Assembly: GCA_944392705.1 (NCBI GenBank)
Contig: CALXXO010000002.1
Location: forward strand, 1 to 50,276
Direction: 5' to 3'
DNA from: an uncultured Spirochaetaceae bacterium
GTDB lineage: Bacteria; Spirochaetota; Spirochaetia; Sphaerochaetales; Sphaerochaetaceae
DNA length: 50,276 bases
This document shows positions 41,954 through 49,612 of this stretch, piece after piece (position 1 is the first letter of the stretch; each line of letters opens with the position of its first letter). A model generated the notes under the pieces. The model was not told the origin of the DNA and searched no databases. It saw nothing but the letters and a program-made list of their open reading frames with translations. The position numbers were made by a program, and so were the translations under genes.

Positions 41954-43033
41954 ATGCAGATGACAATGAGATGGTTCGGCGATAAGTTCGATTCCGTCAA
42001 GCTGTGGCAGATCAGACAGGTACCAGGAGTAACAGGGGTCATTACCACACTGTATGACATTCCGGCAGGGGAGCTCTGGCCTGTAGAGCGCATCCAGGCA
42101 CTTAAGAAGGAAGTCGAGGATGCTGGTCTGACAATTGCAGGTATCGAAAGCGTCAACATCCATGATGATATCAAGATAGGAAAGCCGACAAGGGACAAGT
42201 ATATCGAGAACTACATAAAGACACTCGAGAATCTTGCAGCCTGTGACATAAAGCTTGTCTGTTATAATTTCATGCCAGTCTTTGACTGGACAAGAACGGA
42301 TCTTGCAAAGATGCGTCCTGATGGATCTACTGTCCTTGCATACGATCAGAAGGTCGTTGATTCAATCGATCCTCAGAAGTTCTTTGATCAGACAAACAGC
42401 AATTCAAATGGTTATGTAATGCCGGGTTGGGAGCCAGAGAGACTTTCAAAGGTCAAGGAGCTCTTTGAAGCCTATAAGGATGTAGATGAGGAGACACTCT
42501 TCAATAACCTTGTTTATTTCCTCAAGGCTATTCAGCCGATATGCGAGAAATATGGAATAAAGATGGCAATCCATCCAGATGATCCAGCATGGCCAGTTTT
42601 CGGACTTCCAAGGATCATTACATCGAAAGAGAAGATTCTCCGCGTTATGAAGGCCGTTGATTCACCTTTCAATGGACTTACATTCTGTGCAGGTTCGTTC
42701 GGAACCAATCCTAACAACGACCTTCCTGGAATCATCAGAGCCCTTCCTGGCCGTGTGCATTTTGCCCATGTAAGGAATCTCCATCATTTTGCACCTGGAG
42801 TATTTGAGGAAGCTGCTCATCTTTCATCGGATGGATCTTTTGACCTCTATGAAATAGTCCGCGCCCTCTATGAAACAGGTTTTGATGGACCAATCAGACC
42901 GGATCACGGAAGAGCAATCTGGGGAGAGGTTTCAATGCCTGGTTATGGTCTTTATGACAGAGCTCTTGGCGCAGAGTACATCCTCGGTCTGTGGGAAGCT
43001 GTTGAGAAGAGCGAAAAGAGGCTTGGTAAATGA
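41954..43033 (+). CDS. uxuA: Mannonate dehydratase
   Basis: A 359-aa TIM-barrel enzyme converting D-mannonate to 2-keto-3-deoxygluconate in glucuronate breakdown. Motifs: MRWFGDKFDSVKLWQIRQVPG at the N-terminus, KLVCYNFMPVFDWTRTD, MAIHPDDPAWPVFGLPRI (metal ligands), LTFCAGSFG, HFAHVRN and PIRPDHGR. The length is typical. AAAGGAGAGG precedes the ATG. It is first of the operon uxuA-GntR-uxuB; its stop overlaps the regulator's start by 4 bp. Confidence 0.96.
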   Translation: MQMTMRWFGDKFDSVKLWQIRQVPGVTGVITTLYDIPAGELWPVERIQALKKEVEDAGLTIAGIESVNIHDDIKIGKPTRDKYIENYIKTLENLAACDIKLVCYNFMPVFDWTRTDLAKMRPDGSTVLAYDQKVVDSIDPQKFFDQTNSNSNGYVMPGWEPERLSKVKELFEAYKDVDEETLFNNLVYFLKAIQPICEKYGIKMAIHPDDPAWPVFGLPRIITSKEKILRVMKAVDSPFNGLTFCAGSFGTNPNNDLPGIIRALPGRVHFAHVRNLHHFAPGVFEEAAHLSSDGSFDLYEIVRALYETGFDGPIRPDHGRAIWGEVSMPGYGLYDRALGAEYILGLWEAVEKSEKRLGK

Positions 43034-43713
43034 GAAGAACTTCCAGTGAAACTATTTATGATGAGCTGAAAGACGACATAATCTTTCTGCGGTTAAAGCC
43101 GGGGGAGGAGATTTCGCAGGCTGTCATATCTGAGAAATTCGATGTATCAAGGTCTCCTGTCAGGGACGCCTTGATGCGGCTCAGGTCCGAAGGTCTTGTC
43201 GTGATGAGACCTCAGAGAGGATGCTGGGTATCCAAAATCGATATCTCCCGCGTCGATGACGAATGCTTTTTCCGCCTGGCTCTGGAAAAGAGCGTAATAG
43301 ACCGCTACAGGGAATTCATGAAGCCTTCAGATCTGACAAGGCTCGAGTACTTCATAGCACTGCAGAAGGAAGCATCTGCTGCGTGCGATGCCGTTGCATT
43401 CTATAACGCCGATGATGATATGCACTCAATCTTCTTTGAAGCTACCGGTCTTACAAGAATCTGGCAGCTTATTCTGAGGGAGACTGGCAACCATCGCAGG
43501 ATGAGGATACTCAGCATGGGCTCCAAGGATGTGCTCGATAAGAACATTGCACAGCACGAGGAGCTTATACAGGCATTAAGGCTCAAGGATTTCCCTCTCG
43601 CTGTTACGCTTGAGACGGAACATCTTTCAAAGCTGAAATACGAAGCTGACGCGATAATCGAGTCGCATCCGGAATATTTCACGAACAGGAAGTCAGATAT
43701 CTCGGCAACCTGA
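43030..43713 (+). CDS. GntR-family (FadR subgroup) regulator of hexuronate use
   Basis: 227 aa. The N-terminal winged helix is GEEISQAVISEKFDVSRSPVRDALMRLRSEGLV, with a wing PQRGCWVSKI. The C-terminal all-helical FCD effector domain includes the metal-binding His/Asp positions (DDDMHSIFFEAT, HRRMR, QHEELIQAL). Its place inside the uxu operon suggests it senses a hexuronate intermediate and controls these genes, as UxuR or ExuR do elsewhere. Naming it uxuR would be inference from context. It overlaps uxuA by 4 bp. Confidence 0.92.
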   Translation: MRRTSSETIYDELKDDIIFLRLKPGEEISQAVISEKFDVSRSPVRDALMRLRSEGLVVMRPQRGCWVSKIDISRVDDECFFRLALEKSVIDRYREFMKPSDLTRLEYFIALQKEASAACDAVAFYNADDDMHSIFFEATGLTRIWQLILRETGNHRRMRILSMGSKDVLDKNIAQHEELIQALRLKDFPLAVTLETEHLSKLKYEADAIIESHPEYFTNRKSDISAT

Positions 43714-43730
43714 GAACTATGGAGGATTAA

Positions 43731-43746
43731 GGTATCTTCTGATACC
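43731..43746 (+). promoter_or_regulatory. Small hairpin in the uxuB translation-start region
   Basis: GGTATC-TTCT-GATACC is a perfect 6-bp stem with a tetraloop. It lies between GGAGG (43721-43725) and the uxuB ATG (43755). Folding would bring the distant GGAGG closer to the start codon, or the palindrome could be an operator. Confidence 0.45.
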
Positions 43747-43754
43747 GGATTATT

Positions 43755-45356
43755 ATGAAACTTACTAATGAAGGGCTGAAGAGCCCGGTTTGGAAGGAGA
43801 AAGGCTATAAGCTCTTCTCATATGACCGCGAAGCGCTTAAGGAGCGCACTCATTCGGAACCTATCTGGGTTCATTTCGGTGCTGGAAATATTTTCCGCGG
43901 CTTCCCTGCAAGACTGCAGCAGGAGCTTGTGGAAAAGGGACTTGCAGATAGAGGAATCATCGTAGGCGAGGGCTTTGACAATGAGATTATCACCGATATC
44001 TACAACAAGTATGATGATCTGACTCTTCTTGTCACACTCAAGGCAGATGGTTCGATTGATAAGCAGGTAGTAGGTACTGTTACGGAAGCTTATCCCTGTG
44101 ATTACACACCAGAAGCCTGGGCAAGGTTCCAGGAGGTGTTCAAGGCACCGTCCCTCCAGATGATATCATTCACAATCACAGAAAAGGGATATGCTCTTAA
44201 GAACCCTGCGGGAGAGTTCTTCCCTGGCTATGTGAAGGATTTTGAAAACGGCCCAGGAAAGGCCACTATGTTCCTTTCCCGCCTTACAGAGCTTCTGTAC
44301 AGCCGCTATAAAGCTGGAGAGCTTCCGCTTGCCGTCGTCTCGATGGATAACTGCTCGCATAATGGCGAGAAGATAGAAGCTGCAATTACCACGATCGCGG
44401 CAGAGTGGGTGAAGAAGGGCTTCATGGATAAGGGCTTCTCCGATTACCTTGCTTCTTCAAAGGTCTCCTTCCCTTGGTCTATGATCGACAAAATCACACC
44501 GCGCCCGGATGCCAGTGTTGCAGAGATGCTGAAAGCCGATGGCTACGAGGACACAGATGTAGTTGTCACCTCAAAGCATACTTATATCGCTTCTTTCGTG
44601 AATGCGGAGGAGTGTGAGTATCTTGTAATCGAGGATGATTTCCCCAATGGCCGCCCTGCGCTTGAGAATGCCGGTGTCTATTTCACTGACCGCGAGACTG
44701 TCAACAAAGTGGAGAAGATGAAGGTATGTACCTGTCTCAATCCTCTTCATACAGCGCTTGCTGTCTTCGGCTGTCTCCTTGGCTATACTCTTATCTCGAA
44801 GGAGATGAAGGACGAGGACCTCGTCAAACTTGTTAAGACGATAGGTTATACAGAGGGCCTTCCTGTTGTAATCAATCCGGGAATCATAGATCCGAAGAAG
44901 TTCATTGATGAAGTTGTCAATGTCCGCATCCCAAATCCATTCATGCCTGATACACCGCAGCGCATTGCAACCGATACTTCTCAGAAGCTCTCGATACGTT
45001 TCGGGGAGACAATAAAGGCATATGCAGCTTCTCCTGATCTCGATGTTAAGAGCCTTAAGTGCATTCCTCTTGTATTCGCCGCATGGCTTAGGTACGTGAT
45101 GGGCGTTGATGATGAAGGCAAGACATTCGAGCCATCTGCCGATCCTCTTCTTGCCTATGCTCAGGATGCGGTAAAGGGTATTGGACTTGGATATACAGGA
45201 AGCCTTGATCAGCTTCATGATATCCTTTCCAACCAGAAGATCTTCGGTGTTGATCTCTATGAGGTCGGACTTGCGGATCTTGTGATTGAGTACTTCAGAA
45301 GCATGATAGCAGCCCCTGGCGCTGTCAGAGCAACTCTAAAGAAGGTTGTAGGCTGA
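43755..45356 (+). CDS. uxuB: Fructuronate reductase (mannitol dehydrogenase family)
   Basis: A 533-aa NAD(P)-dependent long-chain dehydrogenase. It has WVHFGAGNIFRGF (dinucleotide fold), VVSMDNCSHNG, FPWSMIDKITPRPD (conserved Asp-Lys region), CTCLNPLHTALAVFGCLLG with the catalytic-region His, and a C-terminal NPFMPDTPQRIATDTSQK. In the uxu context the reaction is D-fructuronate to D-mannonate; mannitol or tagaturonate dehydrogenases are the alternatives. It is longer by about 40 residues than typical UxuB. It follows the GntR gene by 41 bp containing a small hairpin. Confidence 0.9.
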   Translation: MKLTNEGLKSPVWKEKGYKLFSYDREALKERTHSEPIWVHFGAGNIFRGFPARLQQELVEKGLADRGIIVGEGFDNEIITDIYNKYDDLTLLVTLKADGSIDKQVVGTVTEAYPCDYTPEAWARFQEVFKAPSLQMISFTITEKGYALKNPAGEFFPGYVKDFENGPGKATMFLSRLTELLYSRYKAGELPLAVVSMDNCSHNGEKIEAAITTIAAEWVKKGFMDKGFSDYLASSKVSFPWSMIDKITPRPDASVAEMLKADGYEDTDVVVTSKHTYIASFVNAEECEYLVIEDDFPNGRPALENAGVYFTDRETVNKVEKMKVCTCLNPLHTALAVFGCLLGYTLISKEMKDEDLVKLVKTIGYTEGLPVVINPGIIDPKKFIDEVVNVRIPNPFMPDTPQRIATDTSQKLSIRFGETIKAYAASPDLDVKSLKCIPLVFAAWLRYVMGVDDEGKTFEPSADPLLAYAQDAVKGIGLGYTGSLDQLHDILSNQKIFGVDLYEVGLADLVIEYFRSMIAAPGAVRATLKKVVG

Positions 45357-45363
45357 ACCATTA

Positions 45364-45391
45364 CCCCCTCTTCTTGAGGGGGATACTTTTT
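45364..45391 (+). terminator. Terminator of the uxu operon, running into the next start codon
   Basis: CCCCCTC (45364-45370) pairs with GAGGGGG (45376-45382), followed by ATAC and a run of five T (45387-45391). The next gene's ATG is at 45394. The right arm is also the only SD-like sequence for that gene. Confidence 0.75.
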
Positions 45392-45393
45392 GT

Positions 45394-46296
45394 ATGAGTA
45401 AGAAAAATCTGCTTTTTGGCAGGGTAAGCGATTATATATACCTTGCTATCGGACCTGTGATATCAGCGACAGCGGCTGCTGTTTTCTACACTCCCGCCAG
45501 AATAACTGGAGGTGGAGCGACTGGTATCGGTACTATTTTCTATTACCTCTTCGGATTCGATCAGGGTGTTGTAATGATGTGTGTGAACATACCTCTGATT
45601 CTTATCGGAATGAAGGTATTTGGCTGGCGATACGGCATAAAGACCCTTATCGGTTCAACGCTCCTTTCTATCTGGACAACTGTAATTGGCCATATTACGG
45701 GTTATCAGGGGATGCTTGATACCGGGGATGATATCAACATACTGCTCTCCGCAATCTATGGTGGTGTGCTCATGGGTGTTGGAATAGGGCTTACGATGAA
45801 AAGCGGCTGTAACACAGGCGGTACCGATATCGTGGCACAGGTCCTGTCGCATTACTTCCCGGTATCAGTTGGTACGGTCGAATTTGCATTCAATGCGGTG
45901 GTTGTTTCCTGTGGCGGTATATTCCTTGGTCTTCAGCCGATGCTCTTTGCAATTATTGCGATGTACCTTTCTTCGCAGCTGGTGAATTTCGTTGTGATGA
46001 GCTTCGGGACAAAGCTTGCCAAGTCCGTCTATATCTTCTCAGAAGAGCACACGCCCGAGATATCAAGAAGGGTTATATCAGAGCTGCATCATGGAGGTAC
46101 TACTTTCCATGGAACTGGTATCTATACCTCCAAAACGCGCCTGATGCTTCTTGTAATCGTCCCCAATAACCAGATGAATGCTATCATGAAGATCATTCAC
46201 GATGAGGACCCCAAGGCCTTCGTCTTCGTGACGGAAGCCTATGAAGTCCTTGGACGTGGTTTCGTGCCACTTAAGAAGGCTGTCGACAGCGATTAA
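45394..46296 (+). CDS. YitT family membrane protein (DUF161/DUF2179)
   Basis: A 300-aa protein. It has about five or six membrane segments with glycine-rich motifs ([44 protein letters not shown]) typical of YitT/YqfU proteins, then a soluble C-terminal DUF2179 domain ([21 protein letters not shown] .. [15 protein letters not shown]). The family function is unknown. Its only SD-like sequence is the GAGGGGG arm of the preceding terminator hairpin. The 3' end overlaps the convergent trpB by 4 bp. Confidence 0.93.
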   Translation: MSKKNLLFGRVSDYIYLAIGPVISATAAAVFYTPARITGGGATGIGTIFYYLFGFDQGVVMMCVNIPLILIGMKVFGWRYGIKTLIGSTLLSIWTTVIGHITGYQGMLDTGDDINILLSAIYGGVLMGVGIGLTMKSGCNTGGTDIVAQVLSHYFPVSVGTVEFAFNAVVVSCGGIFLGLQPMLFAIIAMYLSSQLVNFVVMSFGTKLAKSVYIFSEEHTPEISRRVISELHHGGTTFHGTGIYTSKTRLMLLVIVPNNQMNAIMKIIHDEDPKAFVFVTEAYEVLGRGFVPLKKAVDSD

Positions 46297-47582
46297 TTCT
46301 TCTCGCCGCCTATGTGCTTCAGGAATTCATCGTAGCCGTCTTTGAGGTTCTCCTCAGGCTCGTATTCTTCAAGCGGATAGTGCTCCATGACAAAGTCTAT
46401 ATCCTTGTCTCCTCTTCCTGAGAGGTTGACGAGGATTTTCTTTCCTTCTCCGAGTTTCTTTGCAAGCTTTACCGCATATGCGACAGCATGGGATGATTCG
46501 AGTGCCGGAATGATTCCCTCCATTCTCGAGAGGGCATAGAATGCTTCCACCGCTTCCCTGTCAGTGGCTGTCTCGTAATTGACGCGGCCGATTGAATGGA
46601 GGTAGCTGTGCTGAGGCCCAACTCCCGGATAATCCAGGCCCGATGCTATCGAGTAGACAGGAAGAGGTTCTCCATCTTTATCCTGCAGTACCAGCGATTT
46701 AAAGCCATGGAGGATTCCGACAGTGCCTTTCTGTATGGTAGCCGCGTGTTTCCCTGTATCAAGTCCTTTCCCTGCAGGTTCTACACCATAGAGCGCGACA
46801 TCCTTGTCATCGAGGAACGCGGAGAAGATTCCCATTGCATTCGATCCGCCGCCTACACAGGCAACGATAGCATCAGGAAGGGAACCTGCGTAGCTGAGCA
46901 TCTGCTCCCTTGCTTCCATGCCTACAATAGACTGGAAATCGCGGACCATCATCGGGAATGGGTGAGGGCCGACGACGGAACCTATGCAGTAAATCTGTGT
47001 GACAGGGTCCTTCAGGTATGCTTCGAATGCGGCATCGACTGCGTCCTTGAGGGTCTTTGTTCCCTGTGTTACGGAAACAACCTTGGCTCCCAGGACCTTC
47101 ATTCTTGAAACATTTGGAGCTTCCTTCTTGACGTCAATCTCTCCCATATATATGTCGCATTCAAGGCCGAGAAGAGCTGCAGCAGTTGCCAGGGCAACGC
47201 CGTGCTGGCCTGCTCCTGTTTCAGCTATTACCTTCTTCTTGCCCATATGCTTTGCAAGGAGGACCTCTCCGAGACAATGGTTGATCTTGTGGGCGCCTGT
47301 ATGATTGAGGTCCTCCCTCTTGAGATAGATTTCCGCACCACCTGCTGCCTTTGAAAGTCTCCTGGCATGGTATACGGGGCTTGGGCGACCTGTGAAATGC
47401 TCATTCAGATCCTTCAGCTCTTTTATGAACTCCGGATCTTTTGAAATCTCCTCATAAGCCTTTTCAACATCCTGCATCACCTTTGCAAGTTCTGGAGGAA
47501 GGTAAGCTCCGCCGAATTCTCCGAAATATCCTTTGCTATCTGGAAGATTCTCTGTATTGATTCCCTTTGTGACAAGATTCAT
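46293..47582 (-). CDS. trpB: Tryptophan synthase beta chain (orphan, no trpA nearby)
   Basis: A 429-aa PLP enzyme joining indole and serine to tryptophan. It has [44 protein letters not shown] with the PLP lysine (K99), [24 protein letters not shown], and NLSGRGDKD. It is of the TrpB1 type that normally pairs with TrpA, but no trpA or other trp gene is in the window, suggesting indole salvage or a distant partner. It has a good SD and a TTGACA promoter with a palindrome over the -10. Confidence 0.95.
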   Translation of the reverse strand: MNLVTKGINTENLPDSKGYFGEFGGAYLPPELAKVMQDVEKAYEEISKDPEFIKELKDLNEHFTGRPSPVYHARRLSKAAGGAEIYLKREDLNHTGAHKINHCLGEVLLAKHMGKKKVIAETGAGQHGVALATAAALLGLECDIYMGEIDVKKEAPNVSRMKVLGAKVVSVTQGTKTLKDAVDAAFEAYLKDPVTQIYCIGSVVGPHPFPMMVRDFQSIVGMEAREQMLSYAGSLPDAIVACVGGGSNAMGIFSAFLDDKDVALYGVEPAGKGLDTGKHAATIQKGTVGILHGFKSLVLQDKDGEPLPVYSIASGLDYPGVGPQHSYLHSIGRVNYETATDREAVEAFYALSRMEGIIPALESSHAVAYAVKLAKKLGEGKKILVNLSGRGDKDIDFVMEHYPLEEYEPEENLKDGYDEFLKHIGGEKN

Positions 47583-47595
47583 ATTTGTCTCCTTT

Positions 47596-47641
47596 TGTTT
47601 CTGTTTTTAGAAACATTACTAAATATAGAATCATTTGTCAA
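47596..47641 (-). promoter_or_regulatory. trpB promoter with palindromic operator
   Basis: Minus strand: TTGACA (47636-47641), 17-bp spacer, weak -10 TAATGT (47613-47618). A perfect inverted repeat TGTTTCT/AGAAACA (47596-47602 and 47609-47615) overlaps the end of the -10 and the predicted start, the position expected for a repressor site. Confidence 0.6.
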
Positions 47642-47651
47642 CAGGCTTGAT

Positions 47652-48278
47652 TCAGATTCTGCTCTTTCTCTCCCGTAGGGAATCCCTTATCTTCTGCTCA
47701 GCTCTTTTTCGTGTTGCATCGGAGACTTTTACGAGATGGATGCTTTGGTTGCTGTCGTCCAGGATAAAGGAAGCAAGGGCCCATGCCACGGCCATGGAGA
47801 TATAGTATTCCTCCCTGTCTGCTGCCGTTATCGATGCGAGCATTTCAGCTGTTCTTTCTGGGAAGTATTTCCGCTTCAGCAGCAGGGTGACTCTTCCAAG
47901 GCGACGTGGCATTACTCTCTCTTCTTTCAGCAGTGAGATGAGGAAGGTGTAGATTTCATCTTTATCTTTCTTTGTAGGTTTTATCGATGAGGCTAAGGTG
48001 TCAACTTCGTCCCATGTCTCCAAAAGACCAAGATGCTCCTCGATGAGCTTCCTTTTCTCGCTGAATGGTATTTTCCTTGATGCAATCCAGAAGCCTTTGA
48101 GAAGAACATCCTCGTGCCATTTTATCTCATAGGGAAAATCATCGAGTTCTTTAGCGAGCTTCCTGAGTACAGGTATCCTTATTCCTCTGTATGGAAGGTC
48201 TCGGTTCTTCGTAAGTTTCGATGTGAAAACCGCATAGTCTGTATCGACATATGCCTGATACAGAGCATCAGTATCCAT
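47652..48278 (-). CDS. AlkD-like DNA alkylation repair protein
   Basis: A 208-aa all-helical protein of the HEAT-repeat AlkD family (KLTKNRDLPYRGIRIPVLRKLAKELD; DVLLKGFWIASRKIPFSEKRKLIEEHLG; WDEVDTLASSI; EEYYISMAVAWALA). AlkC/AlkD proteins excise alkylated purines such as 3- and 7-methyl adducts. It overlaps the LUD gene by 11 bp and has GGAG before its ATG. It is similar in length to Bacillus AlkD (about 235 aa). Confidence 0.85.
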   Translation of the reverse strand: MDTDALYQAYVDTDYAVFTSKLTKNRDLPYRGIRIPVLRKLAKELDDFPYEIKWHEDVLLKGFWIASRKIPFSEKRKLIEEHLGLLETWDEVDTLASSIKPTKKDKDEIYTFLISLLKEERVMPRRLGRVTLLLKRKYFPERTAEMLASITAADREEYYISMAVAWALASFILDDSNQSIHLVKVSDATRKRAEQKIRDSLRERKSRI

Positions 48279-48903
48279 ATTCTTCTCCGACTATTATTAC
48301 TGTGATTCTCTTCTTGACCATCTGTCTTGAGAAGATAACTGTATTGGAGCAGATTCTTCCATCCGATTGGCACCCCAATGCGCACAGATGCCTGTTGTCG
48401 AAATATGGGGAGACGCAGATGCCTGTTTTTGTGCACGGTGTATCTTTCTCGAGTCGTATGCAGTTTGGTGGAGCTGCCTTTGTCTTCACCCTCTCGACAG
48501 CTTCCCTGAGATCAAGGACAAGCTTGTTTATGCCGGCGACTATAATGACTTTATCCGGGCCGTAAAGCATTGCGGCAACTCTGTTTCCCCTTGCATCTAC
48601 TTCGTATATCTCGCCGTGGATTGTCAGAGCATTCGCCGATGCGAGGTAGTGCTCTGAGACAAAGGCTTTTCTGCTGTCTTCCGTGTAGTTTGTTTTTGTT
48701 TTCAGGTATTCGAGGATGCCTGTTTCCAGAAGGGTTTCAGATCCTCCTGAAGCTGTCGAGGCATTTTCAGGTATCAGTGTTTTTATAAGCGTCAGAAGTT
48801 CGTTCCTATCATTCACGAATGCTGTTTCGAATCCATTTTCTTCGAGATTCTTCAGCGTTGTCTTTATAATGCCTTTCATGGCTTTTCTCTGGTTTGCATC
48901 CAT
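48268..48903 (-). CDS. LUD-domain protein (LutC/YkgG-like)
   Basis: A 211-aa single-domain LUD (DUF162) protein: LKNLEENGFETAFVNDRNELLTLI, ASGGSETLLETGIL, FVSEHYLASANALTIHGEIYEVDARGNRVAAMLYGPDKVIIVAGINKLV, and a C-terminal cysteine-bearing tail. Related LutC proteins take part in lactate oxidation with LutAB, which are not present here; stand-alone LUD proteins have no agreed role. It is predicted to be leaderless, with TATAAT six bases before its ATG, and is only 14 bp from the divergent HAD gene. Confidence 0.88.
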   Translation of the reverse strand: MDANQRKAMKGIIKTTLKNLEENGFETAFVNDRNELLTLIKTLIPENASTASGGSETLLETGILEYLKTKTNYTEDSRKAFVSEHYLASANALTIHGEIYEVDARGNRVAAMLYGPDKVIIVAGINKLVLDLREAVERVKTKAAPPNCIRLEKDTPCTKTGICVSPYFDNRHLCALGCQSDGRICSNTVIFSRQMVKKRITVIIVGEEYGY

Positions 48904-48917
48904 GCAAATATTATAGC
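48904..48917. promoter_or_regulatory. 14-bp bidirectional leaderless promoter between LUD and HAD genes
   Basis: The whole intergenic gap. Minus strand: TGC, TATAAT (48910-48915), six bases, ATG 48903. Plus strand: TGC, AAATAT (48906-48911), six bases, ATG 48918. Each extended -10 TGC overlaps the other gene's start codon, and CATGC/GCATG form an inverted repeat. The plus-strand hexamer is weak; a TATAAT at 48865-48870 is an alternative for HAD. Confidence 0.5.
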
Positions 48918-49583
48918 ATGAAGCTTCAGCAACTTATTTCAGGAAAGAAAGCCTTCCTCTTTGATTTCGATGGAGTGGTGACGGATAGCGAACCATATGC
49001 CTTCATGACGTTGAAGGCCGTGATGAAGGACAGTTTTGGAATAGATATAGATGATTCTGATATCTGGGTGACTATCGGATCAGATACAGCTGGGACTGCA
49101 ATGGAGATGCGGCGAAAATATGGTGTAGATCTCGATGGCAATAAGCTTATCGAGCGTTTGAAGGCATATCCAGATTTTTATACTTCATATCCTTTGATAA
49201 AACCATTTCCTTTTGTCGAGGAAGTTTTTAGTGTGCTGAAAGAGAAAGGGAAAAAGATTGCTATTGTGTCGTCGACAAGCTTCGGACACCTCTCTGTAGC
49301 ATTGCAGCGTATGCATCTGGATTCTTTCATAGATGTGGTTATCTCGGGGGACAGGGTTGAGAACAAGAAACCACACCCCAATCCTTATATTAAGGCTATG
49401 GAAGTTCTGAATGCGTCTGTTTCAGACTCTCTCGCCATAGAGGATTCTCCCGTAGGGATAATGTCTGCAAAGAGGGCGGGGTTATCTGTGATAGCATTCA
49501 AAGGGTCGGAAGTTGTCCAGGAAACAAAAGATTCTGATGTGGAGATTGGAAGTTATAGGGAATTTCTGGAAGCGATTCGGTGA
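48918..49583 (+). CDS. HAD-family phosphatase/phosphoglucomutase-like hydrolase
   Basis: 222 aa from ATG 48918. HAD motif I is DFDGVVTDSEP (nucleophile D16, D18), motif II is IVSSTS, the motif III Lys is in ENKKPHPNPY, and motif IV is AIEDSPVGIMSA. A helical cap between motifs I and II places it with beta-phosphoglucomutase-like sugar phosphatases. The substrate is not evident. There is no SD. It is divergent from the LUD gene and convergent with the TRAP transporter gene. Confidence 0.9.
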   Translation: MKLQQLISGKKAFLFDFDGVVTDSEPYAFMTLKAVMKDSFGIDIDDSDIWVTIGSDTAGTAMEMRRKYGVDLDGNKLIERLKAYPDFYTSYPLIKPFPFVEEVFSVLKEKGKKIAIVSSTSFGHLSVALQRMHLDSFIDVVISGDRVENKKPHPNPYIKAMEVLNASVSDSLAIEDSPVGIMSAKRAGLSVIAFKGSEVVQETKDSDVEIGSYREFLEAIR

Positions 49584-49608
49584 ATGAAAATGGGGGCCAC
49601 GCCCCCAT
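49583..49608. terminator. Hairpin between convergent HAD and TRAP genes
   Basis: ATGGGGGC (49590-49597) and GCCCCCAT (49601-49608) pair around three bases. On the minus strand TTTTCATT follows, so it mainly serves the TRAP gene whose stop is at 49613. Confidence 0.65.
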
Positions 49609-49612
49609 AGTG

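Noticed and set aside
44571..45218. 215-aa frame antisense to uxuB
   Set aside because: It is a mirror of the strong uxuB coding frame, with no start signals.
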